DNA from: a virus
Strand: one strand, 5' to 3'
Virus record (IMG/VR): IMGVR_UViG_3300027867_000006
Span: 1-63,521 of that record
Length of the DNA: 63,521 nt
Positions 1 to 7,382 of this stretch are shown here, one piece after another. Both the position numbers and the translations under genes were made by a program. Under the pieces are notes generated by a model. It did not search any database. It worked only from the letters and a program-made list of their open reading frames with translations, and had not been told where the DNA came from. Every line of letters starts with the position of its first letter. Within the stretch, counting starts at the first letter, position 1.

Positions 1-147
1 GCGTCGAGCCGCAGCAGTTGCGGGGTACGCGACCAGCACTCGATCCCCCGCCTTTATGTCGTCGCCTCTCAAGTGCCGGGTTCCTTCGATTCGGGGGTTG
101 AGATCCGCTGCCAGACGACTACGCCATCTTCACGCAGCCCGACTTGT
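1..147. repeat. Terminal copy of the genome-end repeat (left copy)
   Basis: These 147 bases are repeated at 63374-63521, the only difference being four G here against five G there at about base 22-26. The repeat shows that the molecule closes on itself, as a circularly permuted genome or an assembly overlap. The five-G version keeps the gene at 63156-63446 open, so the left copy probably holds a one-base error or variant. Confidence 0.93.
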
Positions 148-317
148 ACGTCACCGACCAACAGGATGACATCATCTCGTCCGATGATGAGGTAGCCCAC
201 CCAGTGCACCTTGGCGGGGGCCTTGTTATCCAATCCGATCAAGGCAAAGAACCCGATGCCCAGCATGGCGACCAATGCCCAGCCCAAGATCAACAGCGCC
301 TTTTGCCAATCTTTCAT
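69..317 (-). CDS. Small single-pass membrane protein (82 aa)
   Basis: Begins MKDWQKAL and has one hydrophobic segment at about residues 6-29, followed by a short polar domain. The start at 317 is preferred over the ATG at 323 because GAGGAG lies six bases before it and because ATG 317 overlaps the upstream stop by four bases (ATGA), as in most genes of this operon. Function unknown. Its start resembles the next gene upstream (MKDLKRLQF), so the two may be distant duplicates or share an inner-membrane role. Confidence 0.7.
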   Translation of the reverse strand: MKDWQKALLILGWALVAMLGIGFFALIGLDNKAPAKVHWVGYLIIGRDDVILLVGDVQVGLREDGVVVWQRISTPESKEPGT

Positions 318-661
318 TTGCATCTCCTCGTCCGCTCGCGCCGGATCTCCAACAGCAGCCGAGCGAAAGCGGGGTACTCGGTGCCGTAGTTCTTGTCCGC
401 CGCCGCCTTTTTCAGCTCGGCCTCGGTGCCCTCGATGAGGATCTCGCCTCCCGGAGTGACGCGGCCCAGCTCCTTTCCGCTGCCCTCAAGGATGAGGTTG
501 CCGGGCGGTGGCAGCTTGACCTGAAAGTCCGCCGTGCTCGTGGCAAACCCAGCGGGCGAGAGTACGACCAAGACGAAGGCAGCAAGTGCAAAAATTAGAA
601 TCACGCCCAAGAATATAAGGCCGATTCCCTCTACAAATTGTAGACGTTTAAGGTCTTTCAT
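314..661 (-). CDS. Small membrane protein, unknown (115 aa)
   Basis: The start at 661 forms an ATGA overlap with the previous stop. A transmembrane stretch lies at about residues 13-36 (IGLIFLGVILIFALAAF), followed by a soluble domain of about 75 residues rich in Gly and Glu, and a basic tail. No family recognised. Its place in an early operon of tiny genes fits a host-takeover or membrane role, which is inference only. Confidence 0.7.
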   Translation of the reverse strand: MKDLKRLQFVEGIGLIFLGVILIFALAAFVLVVLSPAGFATSTADFQVKLPPPGNLILEGSGKELGRVTPGGEILIEGTEAELKKAAADKNYGTEYPAFARLLLEIRRERTRRCK

Positions 662-870
662 TTGTGTCTCCATTCGCCACACCACCAATTGCGCAGCACG
701 CGGGGGAAATCCGATACGAAGGTTTGCTTCTGCGGCATCGGCACACGCGAAGGCGGGAACCGCCGGCAGACGTGCCCGATGACCGTCCCTGTGGTGTCGC
801 CCTCAGCGACGACATCGACGCAGAACCGGCAATCGACGCAGATCTTTCGTTTCTTGCTCCACCAGCTCAT
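658..870 (-). CDS. Cys-rich small protein, possible zinc binder (70 aa)
   Basis: Starts MSWWSKKRK at 870, overlapping the upstream stop by four bases. It contains CVDCRFC at residues 11-17, then CRRF in the middle and WWCGEW near the end. This Cys spacing suggests metal binding, but no known family is evident. The longer reading that begins 15 bases upstream lacks the operon's usual ATGA junction. Confidence 0.65.
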   Translation of the reverse strand: MSWWSKKRKICVDCRFCVDVVAEGDTTGTVIGHVCRRFPPSRVPMPQKQTFVSDFPRVLRNWWCGEWRHK

Positions 871-1031
871 AAGAAGTCCCTCCATTGACCGTGGCGCTGA
901 TGCTCCAGTTCGCGGCGGATGCGGATGTCCTCGTCTCCTACTTCAGCGATCGAGCCTAAAGCAATGATTCCAACCAGCACTGCTCCCTCCGTGATCAATC
1001 CCGCGCAAAAGCCCCACCAGAATAAGCTCAT
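867..1031 (-). CDS. Small membrane-associated protein (54 aa)
   Basis: A short gene starting MSLFWWGFCAG, with an N-terminal hydrophobic segment (residues 3-28) and a charged C-terminal half. Both ends form ATGA overlaps with its neighbours, which is the main reason to believe it. No homology recognised. Confidence 0.6.
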   Translation of the reverse strand: MSLFWWGFCAGLITEGAVLVGIIALGSIAEVGDEDIRIRRELEHQRHGQWRDFL

Positions 1032-1249
1032 CGGTATCTCCTGAAGATGTCATGTTGATCCCACTCGTGCTGATCGCGCCCGCTGAGCCCGCGCACGTCA
1101 CCGGCTCGAACTTCAATCGTATCACCGCAGCACTGCTGCCCGACGTATCCGCCAGGCGTCCATCGATCGATGCGCATCAGCGCTGTCGGCCCGACGCCAT
1201 AGCGCACCAGCGCGCCGATCTTGAAGCGGATGATCTGCTTTACGGTCAT
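1028..1249 (-). CDS. Small phage protein, SH3/KOW-like (73 aa)
   Basis: Starts MTVKQIIRFKIGALVRYG at 1249 in an ATGA overlap. The text GALVRYGVGPTALMRID followed by GGYVGQQCCGG-like residues resembles small phage proteins with a beta-barrel, KOW/SH3-like core. Fold and function are inferred from the pattern only. The last 12 residues are rich in Arg, Asp and His. Confidence 0.65.
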   Translation of the reverse strand: MTVKQIIRFKIGALVRYGVGPTALMRIDRWTPGGYVGQQCCGDTIEVRAGDVRGLSGRDQHEWDQHDIFRRYR

Positions 1250-1659
1250 AGTGTGCCGTCCGACCCGATGAGGTAGCTCCACCCGTGCACCTGGAGATAC
1301 TCGAACGCTCGGCCATCGCCATAATCCGTCGTGTAGTACCCCCGATCTACCCACGCGACTTCGAGTTTCTGATCGTACTCGAGCGTGTCGTCATGCCGAC
1401 CCAATACGATCGCCACAGTTCCCCGCACGCACAGCCAGAAGTCCGTCGGGTGAAAAAACGCTACATCCGGGGGGTCGTCCTTCGGTCGCCCGAGACGTTC
1501 CCAACGCTGGTGAGCGCGGACCGACTCATTCGCGTTTCGGTGATGGCTCCAGATCCGCTCGATCCACTCTCGATCGTCGCAACTGATGTACAGCAGCCAG
1601 AAGACGGCTCCGCTGCTGCCGAGTGAAAGTACGCTGATGAGTATGAGAATCGACATCAT
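1246..1659 (-). CDS. Membrane-anchored protein, unknown (137 aa)
   Basis: The true start is the ATG at 1659, overlapping the stop of the primase-helicase gene. The longer open frame upstream is only a shadow of that gene. The N-terminus (MMSILILISVLSL...) forms one transmembrane segment up to about residue 25. The remaining soluble part is rich in Trp, Tyr and Asp. Role unknown. Confidence 0.7.
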   Translation of the reverse strand: MMSILILISVLSLGSSGAVFWLLYISCDDREWIERIWSHHRNANESVRAHQRWERLGRPKDDPPDVAFFHPTDFWLCVRGTVAIVLGRHDDTLEYDQKLEVAWVDRGYYTTDYGDGRAFEYLQVHGWSYLIGSDGTL

Positions 1660-3611
1660 GGCTTCTCCTTTCGCGTCCCAGGGACGCTCTCGACGAACTT
1701 GTACCCGCCCCCGATCCCCCGCTTCACCGTCAAGCGCCATCCGAGGTAGTTGCTCCCCTCGCGCATCGCCTTGTTGAGTATCGCGTGGACCTTCTTTGGG
1801 GGTGTGCGTGCTCCAACCGCTTTTGCGATTTCCTCGGCGGACACCCACTTCTCGGTGCCTCCGGCTCTCATCAGCGCTTCGTAGTACGTCTTCAGCGCGT
1901 CGCTGGTCAGCTCGTCGTGCACCAGGCCGAGAGCGATCCACACGCCAGTCGTAGGCGATTGCTCGACCAGCACGCGCTGCTCCCGGGTGTACCGGCCGTG
2001 CAAGTACAGCTCGCGTCGCTTCGGGATCAGGCCGCCTTTGCCTTCGGTGGCGTTCAGCGACTCGGGCACGGGCAGCAATGAGATCGTCGTGATCGCGGCT
2101 GCGCCAAAACCGGTCGTCCCGGCGATCATGTCGCCGGGATCCGATCCGTCGTGGTCGCGCTTGTTCTTGCCGTGGTGCATCGAGATGATGATCACGAGGT
2201 CGTCATACTTCTGCGCCACTTTCGTATAGTAGCGCATCGTATGGAAATCTCGAGCGTGGGCGTTCATCCCCTTCGACGTGCCGGGGTACTCATCGACGCG
2301 CAGCGCGGCCTCGAGCACGCGCAGCGGATCGACCGCGATGATCCGATACCCCTGCTTGTACCACCGCTCGATCAGCGTCTCGAACAGCGCCAGGCCGTGG
2401 ATGCGTCCGCCGATGCGGCGCACCTCGTCCAGATCGTCATTGAACACCAGCTTGATGTCGTCGTTCTTCCCGATCGTCGGAAGATGCCCGGCTGCGATCG
2501 AGCCTAAGAACCGGTGGGCGATGCCGCCTGCGGTGTCCTCGCCGGCGATGATGATGGTCTTCTGCTTGGCGCGCACCGGAAAGCCCATGTGCTTCGGGGC
2601 GTTCGCGAGAAACGGCACGGCTGTCGCTACAGACAGGGCGAGCTGCATCGCGATGTACGACTTGCCCTCCTTCATCTTCGCGCTGATCATCGTAGCGCCG
2701 GGGTACAGGAAATCTCCCACTAGCGACGGCGGCAGCTTCGCCGTGCGTATCTCGTTCGAAAGCAACCCGACGCCGATATCCGGCAAATCATCGACGCTCA
2801 GGTGACCGCGCCATGCGTCAGCTCGGCGTGACAGGCCGTCGCCGCGCTGCATCCAGCGCCACTTCTTCACTACGACCTGGCGTACCTCGTGCCGCGGCAT
2901 CGGATCTGGCAGCCGCGAGTTCCACTCGAGCGCTATCTCGAGCAGCTCGGCTTGCGACTCGCAGCGCAGCGCGTCAGCCTCTCCCAGGCGGATGACCAGC
3001 GTGGAATTGCGCTCGCCTTTGCCGATTTCCTCGGGCTTGTTCGCCATGCGAACGCCCGTGAAGTCGACCTTGATGACCTCCGAGTCGCGTATCCAGGAGC
3101 CCGAGTTCGTCCAGATCGTGTGGTTGCTGGCCTGCGATCGCTTGTGGATCGGGCAAAACCACAACTGCTCGGGCATGCGCGATCGAACATCGATCTTGGC
3201 ATTCTTGCCGATCGGAGAGAGTACTTTGTCCACGATCGCTCCGAATCGATCGAGGTCTATGCCACCCTCCACAGGCAGCACGACACGCCACCGGGGTTCC
3301 TCAGGCGTGGAATTCCAGGTCGTCCACGCGATGTACTCCCACCGGCTCAACGCCTTGAGCACCTTCTTCTCGTCGAACACCCCATCGAGGTCAGCGACCA
3401 CGGCCCACGGCTTGCCGATGATGTTCTCGCGCCGCCGTAAGTTCCCGCGGTACTCTGAGGTTGAGAACCAGTACGCCGCTCGCTTCGTCTCGTTTGATTC
3501 ATCGGCCATTGCGACGCTGTAGGAGCGCATCAACGCGCAGAACGCCGACCACGACACCTCGTGGGACTTGCCGACGTTTGATGTGACGCCTTTCGCAACG
3601 AGGAGCTTCAT
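1656..3611 (-). CDS. Primase-helicase replication protein (AAA_25/RepA-like ATPase)
   Basis: A 651-residue replication protein. Residues 1-160 resemble plasmid/phage prim-pol-type primases: an acidic motif VVADLDG at 71-77 and SRMPEQLWF at 144-152. Residues about 290-550 form a RecA/RepA-type helicase: Walker A-like AKMKEGKSY at 311-319, Walker B-like YRIIAVDPLR at 422-431, and IIISMHHGK at 474-482. The Walker A lacks the usual GxxGxGK glycines, as in some AAA_25 proteins. The C-terminal 70 residues look like a winged helix. It likely opens and primes the phage origin. It is the largest gene of the early leftward operon, coupled by ATGA overlaps on both sides. Confidence 0.85.
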   Translation of the reverse strand: MKLLVAKGVTSNVGKSHEVSWSAFCALMRSYSVAMADESNETKRAAYWFSTSEYRGNLRRRENIIGKPWAVVADLDGVFDEKKVLKALSRWEYIAWTTWNSTPEEPRWRVVLPVEGGIDLDRFGAIVDKVLSPIGKNAKIDVRSRMPEQLWFCPIHKRSQASNHTIWTNSGSWIRDSEVIKVDFTGVRMANKPEEIGKGERNSTLVIRLGEADALRCESQAELLEIALEWNSRLPDPMPRHEVRQVVVKKWRWMQRGDGLSRRADAWRGHLSVDDLPDIGVGLLSNEIRTAKLPPSLVGDFLYPGATMISAKMKEGKSYIAMQLALSVATAVPFLANAPKHMGFPVRAKQKTIIIAGEDTAGGIAHRFLGSIAAGHLPTIGKNDDIKLVFNDDLDEVRRIGGRIHGLALFETLIERWYKQGYRIIAVDPLRVLEAALRVDEYPGTSKGMNAHARDFHTMRYYTKVAQKYDDLVIIISMHHGKNKRDHDGSDPGDMIAGTTGFGAAAITTISLLPVPESLNATEGKGGLIPKRRELYLHGRYTREQRVLVEQSPTTGVWIALGLVHDELTSDALKTYYEALMRAGGTEKWVSAEEIAKAVGARTPPKKVHAILNKAMREGSNYLGWRLTVKRGIGGGYKFVESVPGTRKEKP

Positions 3612-3859
3612 CGCTGCAATCGTCGAAGCGTCTTCGCTTCTCGTATGGTATTTAGATTCCGCTGAAGTCTGAAATTTGCTTCAGCGAGTGGATCACCTGT
3701 GACCTCCATACATTCCTTCGCAATCTCGTAAGCGTTGTGACTCGATAAGCATTCGACATAGCAGTCGCTCTCGGGGTGGTACCACAATGATCGGTGTGCC
3801 TTGATGAAAGGCCCCACGCGGACGAAAGATCCCGTGGACGTTCGGCTATACCGTGCCAT
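3608..3859 (-). CDS. Hypothetical protein (83 aa)
   Basis: Starts MARYSRTSTGSF at 3859 and overlaps the preceding gene by 14 bases and the primase-helicase by four. It has an Arg-rich start, a middle containing Cys and Tyr (SDCYVECLSSHNAYEIAKE), and a basic coiled end. No family recognised. Its position just ahead of the replication protein suggests an accessory role in replication or regulation. Confidence 0.6.
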   Translation of the reverse strand: MARYSRTSTGSFVRVGPFIKAHRSLWYHPESDCYVECLSSHNAYEIAKECMEVTGDPLAEANFRLQRNLNTIREAKTLRRLQR

Positions 3860-4079
3860 GTGGACCCCTCTCTCCGAGTTTGTAGCGACGCCCGGACGTC
3901 GTGAGGACGATCTCTCTCAGTGTCGAAACGTGCTTCTCCGGGATGCTCCACAGGCGTCCACGCTTGCGCGCCCGCAGTCGTTTAGAGTGTTGGCGGAGTT
4001 TCGTCTGAACGTGTGCTCGAGAGTAGTTGAGTTCTCGGCAGATCGCCGTGACGGCATCCGCGGCTAGAATCATTTGCAC
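3846..4079 (-). CDS. Small helix-turn-helix-like protein, first gene of leftward operon
   Basis: A 77-residue basic protein. Residues 4-30 (ILAADAVTAICRELNYSRAH) read like a helix-turn-helix that places a recognition helix after NYSRAHVQTKL, as in excisionase or MerR-type small regulators. The GTG start at 4079 has GGGGGAG nine bases upstream; an ATG at 4073 is an alternative. It faces the divergent control region, so autoregulation is plausible. DNA binding is inferred from the pattern. Confidence 0.6.
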   Translation of the reverse strand: MQMILAADAVTAICRELNYSRAHVQTKLRQHSKRLRARKRGRLWSIPEKHVSTLREIVLTTSGRRYKLGERGPHGTV

Positions 4080-4237
4080 CTGATGTCGCTCCCCCGAGTT
4101 GGAAAGTAAATGGTCGATGAAATACTATTCCAAAAAGCTCGTCGCGGGAACATCGTCGGAAAATAGTTTTTCCGTCGGTTTTCCGATCAGGTACAATTCG
4201 CATCGTTCGAAATCGTGGTCATTTTAAGGAGCGCTAC
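4080..4237. promoter_or_regulatory. Divergent control region between the two transcription blocks
   Basis: An AT-richer, gene-free 158-bp stretch between oppositely directed genes. It holds two adjacent dyads, CGGAAAA-TAGT-TTTTCCG (4157-4174 area) and TCGG-TTTT-CCGA (4175-4186), followed by a TACAAT -10-like box at 4192-4197 for rightward reading. A TAGTAT box lies on the minus strand at 4122-4127. Neither has a convincing -35. AAGGAGCG precedes the ATG at 4238. The dyads could be operators, perhaps for the helix-turn-helix protein at 3846-4079. Confidence 0.55.
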
Positions 4238-4693
4238 ATGGCGACAGCCCTGCCGGGTGTTACACCCCCACCCGTTTTCCCGAAGCGAACGATCGTCTGC
4301 CTCTGCGGCTCGACGAAATTCTACCAGGCTTTCGCTCAAGCGAACGCCGACGAGACCCTCGCCGGGAAGATCGTCTTGTCGGTAGGATTCTTCCTCCACT
4401 CGACGCATCACACTGGCATCGGTCCGAGGGTAATTTCCCCCCACGAGAAAGAAAACCTCGACAGTCTGCACATGTCGAAGATCGATCTTGCCGATGAGAT
4501 CCTCGTGCTGAATGTCGGGGACTACATCGGGATGTCCACCCGGCGTGAAACCTGGTACGCCTTCCACAAGGGCAAGAGCGTCCGGTTCCTCGAGAAGATC
4601 CACGGCGCACGGGAAATCAACTCGTGGTTCGCTAACTGGGGCGCCTGGTCCGTTGCCGCGTCTGCGGCGTCGATTCAGCCGAGCGGGTCATGA
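4238..4693 (+). CDS. Nucleoside 2-deoxyribosyltransferase-like protein
   Basis: A 151-residue protein of the nucleoside deoxyribosyltransferase-like fold. It begins with the typical VCLCGSTKFYQAF (residues 20-32) and continues with LDSLHMSKIDLADEILVLNVG and YIGMSTRRETWYA, motifs shared by phage and bacterial members annotated as deoxyribosyltransferase or DUF4406-like. It may move deoxyribose between bases or cleave a dNMP N-glycosidic bond. It heads the rightward block with AAGGAG before the ATG and overlaps thyX by four bases, so a part in nucleotide metabolism is likely. Substrate unknown. Confidence 0.75.
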   Translation: MATALPGVTPPPVFPKRTIVCLCGSTKFYQAFAQANADETLAGKIVLSVGFFLHSTHHTGIGPRVISPHEKENLDSLHMSKIDLADEILVLNVGDYIGMSTRRETWYAFHKGKSVRFLEKIHGAREINSWFANWGAWSVAASAASIQPSGS

Positions 4694-5445
4694 TCAATGT
4701 CCTCGATCACGGCTATGTGAAGTTCATCGAGTGCTGGGGCTCGGACGAGCGCGTCATCGAAGCCGCCCGCATGTCGACCGACAAGGGCTTCAACGGGTGG
4801 GGACCGATTCACGAGTCCAGCTGTCATTCGCTCCATGAGCCCACTTTCCCTTGTACCTGTACGCCGAAAGCAGGCGACGAGAAGCTCCTCGCGTTCCTGT
4901 ACAAGAACAAACACATGACGCCTTTCGAAATGGGGGGCATCGTCATCGAGGTGATGGCGCCGATCTTCGTCTTTCGCGAGTGGCACCGTCACCGCACGCA
5001 GTCATATAACGAGATGTCGGCGCGATACATCCCGCTGCCCAACGTGAACTACGTTCCATCGATCGATCGCATCCTCAACGGCATCGCCAGCGTCGGAACG
5101 AACAGACAGGCTGCTGCACTCAACGCGAAGGGAGACCCGATCGAGGAGCCCGACTTCGAGAACTGGTTAGGAGATTTGGAGTCGGCCTACAAGTATTCGC
5201 AAGTGGTGTACGAGCGGGGCCTGAAGCTTGGTGTTCCGAAGGAACTCGCACGTCTGCCCGTTCCTGTCGCTCGATACAGCCGCATGCGGGCCTCAGCGAA
5301 TCTGCGAAACTGGCTGCAATTCCTGACGCTGCGCCAAGCGCCGAACGCGCAGTGGGAAATTCGGCAATATGCTGAAGCCGTTGGAATTCTAGTCAGCGAG
5401 TCCTTCCCGCGAACTTACGCACTATTCAAAGGAGAACCGAAATGA
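4690..5445 (+). CDS. thyX: Flavin-dependent thymidylate synthase ThyX
   Basis: A 251-residue ThyX. The family signature RHRxxSxNExSxR is present as RHRTQSYNEMSAR at residues 100-112. HMTPFEM (about 75-81) and the C-terminal NLRNWLQFLTLRQAPNAQWE (about 210-229) match the substrate and flavin regions. It converts dUMP to dTMP using methylene-tetrahydrofolate, NADPH and FAD. It is coupled by ATGA overlaps to its neighbours. With ThyX present, the separate ThyA-fold protein at 8759-9571 is free to do something else. Confidence 0.96.
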   Translation: MINVLDHGYVKFIECWGSDERVIEAARMSTDKGFNGWGPIHESSCHSLHEPTFPCTCTPKAGDEKLLAFLYKNKHMTPFEMGGIVIEVMAPIFVFREWHRHRTQSYNEMSARYIPLPNVNYVPSIDRILNGIASVGTNRQAAALNAKGDPIEEPDFENWLGDLESAYKYSQVVYERGLKLGVPKELARLPVPVARYSRMRASANLRNWLQFLTLRQAPNAQWEIRQYAEAVGILVSESFPRTYALFKGEPK

Positions 5446-6173
5446 TCGCATTCCACGGTGATAGCAACCTCAAGGCCCGCTACGTTGACCGCCTAAAGGC
5501 GCACGAAGTGGCCGACGAAATCATCCACGGCACCTATTGGGAGAACGGTAAGGGCTGCGCCGTGGGCTGCACGATCCACAGCAGCAATCATGGTGCCTAC
5601 GAAACGGAACTCGGCATTCCGATGATCCTGGCGCGACTGGAAGATCGCATCTTCGAAGGCATGAGCAACGGCAACTCGAAAGAGTTTCCCATGCGCTTCC
5701 TGAACGCGATTCCGGTCGGTGCTGACCTCTCCAGCGTCTGGTATCAATTCGCGCACTGGCTGCTGGTGGACGAAAAGGATGGTGTTCTGCGCTTCGCCAA
5801 GACTGACCGGACGAAGAAGGCCATTCAGGACGTAGCAGACCTCTATGCTCGCGCCGGGCGCGGCGAGAAGGTAGCAACGAAAGAATGGCAAAGCGCCCGG
5901 CAGTACGCCGCCGCCGCCACCGCCGCCGCCGCCGCCTACGCCGACGCCGCCGCCGCCTACGCCGCCGCCGCCGCCCCCGCCGTCGACGCCGCCGCCGCCT
6001 ACGCCGCCGCCGACGCCGCCGCCGCCGCCCCCGCCGTCGACGCCGCCGCCGCCGCCGCCGCCGCCGCCTACGCCGACGCCGCCGCCGCCGCACGGCGAAA
6101 AGCCTACAAGCGGCAGGCCGACAAACTGATCGAGCTGCTAATGGCAGCGCCTATTCCTGAGGGGGTCACATGA
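5442..6173 (+). CDS. Conserved phage protein with alanine-rich C-terminal tract
   Basis: 243 residues. The first 145 match a widespread but uncharacterised phage family (IAFHGDSNLKARYVDR, GKGCAVGCTIHS, YETELGIPMILARLEDRIFEG). Residues about 153-220 are nearly pure Ala broken by YADA, PAVDA and YAAAD units, encoded by GCC triplets; this should form a long helix. A basic end follows (RRKAYKRQADKLIELL). ATGA overlaps join it to thyX and the kinase. Function unknown; the alanine tract looks like triplet-repeat expansion. Confidence 0.8.
   Translation: MIAFHGDSNLKARYVDRLKAHEVADEIIHGTYWENGKGCAVGCTIHSSNHGAYETELGIPMILARLEDRIFEGMSNGNSKEFPMRFLNAIPVGADLSSVWYQFAHWLLVDEKDGVLRFAKTDRTKKAIQDVADLYARAGRGEKVATKEWQSARQYAAAATAAAAAYADAAAAYAAAAAPAVDAAAAYAAADAAAAAPAVDAAAAAAAAAYADAAAAARRKAYKRQADKLIELLMAAPIPEGVT
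5907..6093 (+). repeat. GCC-triplet low-complexity tract
   Basis: About 187 bases of GCC repeats interrupted by TAC, GAC, ACC and GTC codons, including two near-identical units encoding APAVDAAAA. In frame it codes the alanine-rich segment of the gene at 5442-6173. The open frames of arginine or arginine-like repeats read from other phases here are artefacts. Confidence 0.9.
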
Positions 6174-6673
6174 TCATCGTCGTGGAAGGATGCGATAACG
6201 CCGGCAAGACCACCTTGGCTTTGGATCTTGCCAAGAGGCTTCGCGCCGTGTTCCTGAAGGTCGAGCGTCCTGCGAGGGGAGTCGACCTCATGGCGTTTGC
6301 CAATCTGCTCGAGGTGGCGAAGAGTTACTCAGGTATCGTCGTAACTGATCGTCACGTCGCTATCAGCGAGCCGATCTACGGCAATATCATTCGAGGTGGG
6401 CACTCACTCAAGACCGAAGACCTTGCGTTGGCTCGAGAACGAATCGACCTCGTGGTCTATTGCCGACCCCCTAACGCTCGGATCTTCTCGACTATGGCCG
6501 ATCGCGAGCAGATGGAAGGTGTCATCGAGCAAGGCGAATCGATTCTCTGCGCCTATGATGATCTGTTTTTCACACCCGGTCCTCGGCACACCCGGTACGA
6601 CTACACGACGATGACGGTGGACGATCTGCTTCAACGCATCGCTCCGCTATTCAATCCGGCCCAAAGGAGCTGA
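6170..6673 (+). CDS. Deoxynucleoside monophosphate kinase (thymidylate kinase-like)
   Basis: 167 residues with a P-loop EGCDNAGKTTLA (6-17), a DR motif VVTDRHVAISEPIYG (about 58-72) and VVYCRPP (about 94-100), as in thymidylate kinase-like proteins. It would phosphorylate dTMP or a related, possibly modified, dNMP. It follows ThyX and precedes a MazG-like protein, so it belongs to the phage nucleotide pathway. Exact substrate cannot be read from sequence. Confidence 0.85.
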   Translation: MIIVVEGCDNAGKTTLALDLAKRLRAVFLKVERPARGVDLMAFANLLEVAKSYSGIVVTDRHVAISEPIYGNIIRGGHSLKTEDLALARERIDLVVYCRPPNARIFSTMADREQMEGVIEQGESILCAYDDLFFTPGPRHTRYDYTTMTVDDLLQRIAPLFNPAQRS

Positions 6674-6674
6674 A

Positions 6675-7382
6675 ATGCACGAAAGAAACGACTTCCTCGA
6701 TGTGCGCGAGTTCCACGTCAAATTTGGCGTACCGATCGATCACCCGGGCGTGCCAGTCCACTGGATGGACGATTCGATGTTCAGGTTCCGGCAGAAATTT
6801 CTGACCGAGGAGCTCAGCGAGTACGCTGATGCAGTCAACCGCAGCGACCTCGTGAAGACCGTCGATTCTCTGATCGACTTTGTCTATGTCGCGATGGGAA
6901 CCGCGCTGTTCATGGGTGCGGGGGAAGTCTACGTCGAGTGGCCAAAGTTCGCTCCAGTACGCCAGCGCGTCTTGCGCAACCGCTGGAACATGCCCCACAC
7001 ATCGGCCCCGATTTTTCTGACGGGTCAACTGAACCTCGAGATGCACGACCGCATGGCTCGGTTGATCGGTCAGTTCTGTCTTAATCACGTGTCGAAGAGC
7101 AAAGGTGAATGGGCGCATGACGTCACCGTGGGAATCCTGAAGATGGCCGTGCTCGAGGCGTATTTGACCGCCGCGATGATGAACGTCCCGTGGGTCGAAT
7201 GCTGGCAGCACGTTCACGACGCGAACATGAAGAAGATTCGAGCTGCATCAGATGGATCGGACTCCACGAGAAAGTCTCCCTGGGACGTGGTTAAGCCCGT
7301 TGGCTGGCTGCCCCCCGATCCTTCGATCCGACTCGAACTCGAGATGCGCGGCGCAATCATTCACACTCAGGGTGGAGTCTGA
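6675..7382 (+). CDS. MazG-like all-alpha NTP pyrophosphohydrolase
   Basis: 235 residues. FLTEELSEYADAV (about 43-55) followed by DLVKTVDSLIDFVYVAMG (about 58-75) gives the ExxE...D acidic pattern of all-alpha NTP pyrophosphatases (MazG / phosphoribosyl-ATP pyrophosphohydrolase-like). A second Glu-containing helix and PWVECWQHVHDANMKKI follow. Such enzymes remove unwanted (d)NTPs, for example to bias pools toward a modified nucleotide. It sits between the dNMP kinase and an unknown protein, with TGATG coupling to the latter. Confidence 0.75.
   Translation: MHERNDFLDVREFHVKFGVPIDHPGVPVHWMDDSMFRFRQKFLTEELSEYADAVNRSDLVKTVDSLIDFVYVAMGTALFMGAGEVYVEWPKFAPVRQRVLRNRWNMPHTSAPIFLTGQLNLEMHDRMARLIGQFCLNHVSKSKGEWAHDVTVGILKMAVLEAYLTAAMMNVPWVECWQHVHDANMKKIRAASDGSDSTRKSPWDVVKPVGWLPPDPSIRLELEMRGAIIHTQGGV

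Noticed and set aside
5521-6160. Long Arg-rich open frames on both strands over the GCC tract
   Set aside because: They are out-of-phase readings of the GCC repeat; the Ala-coding frame has the conserved N-terminal domain and proper starts.
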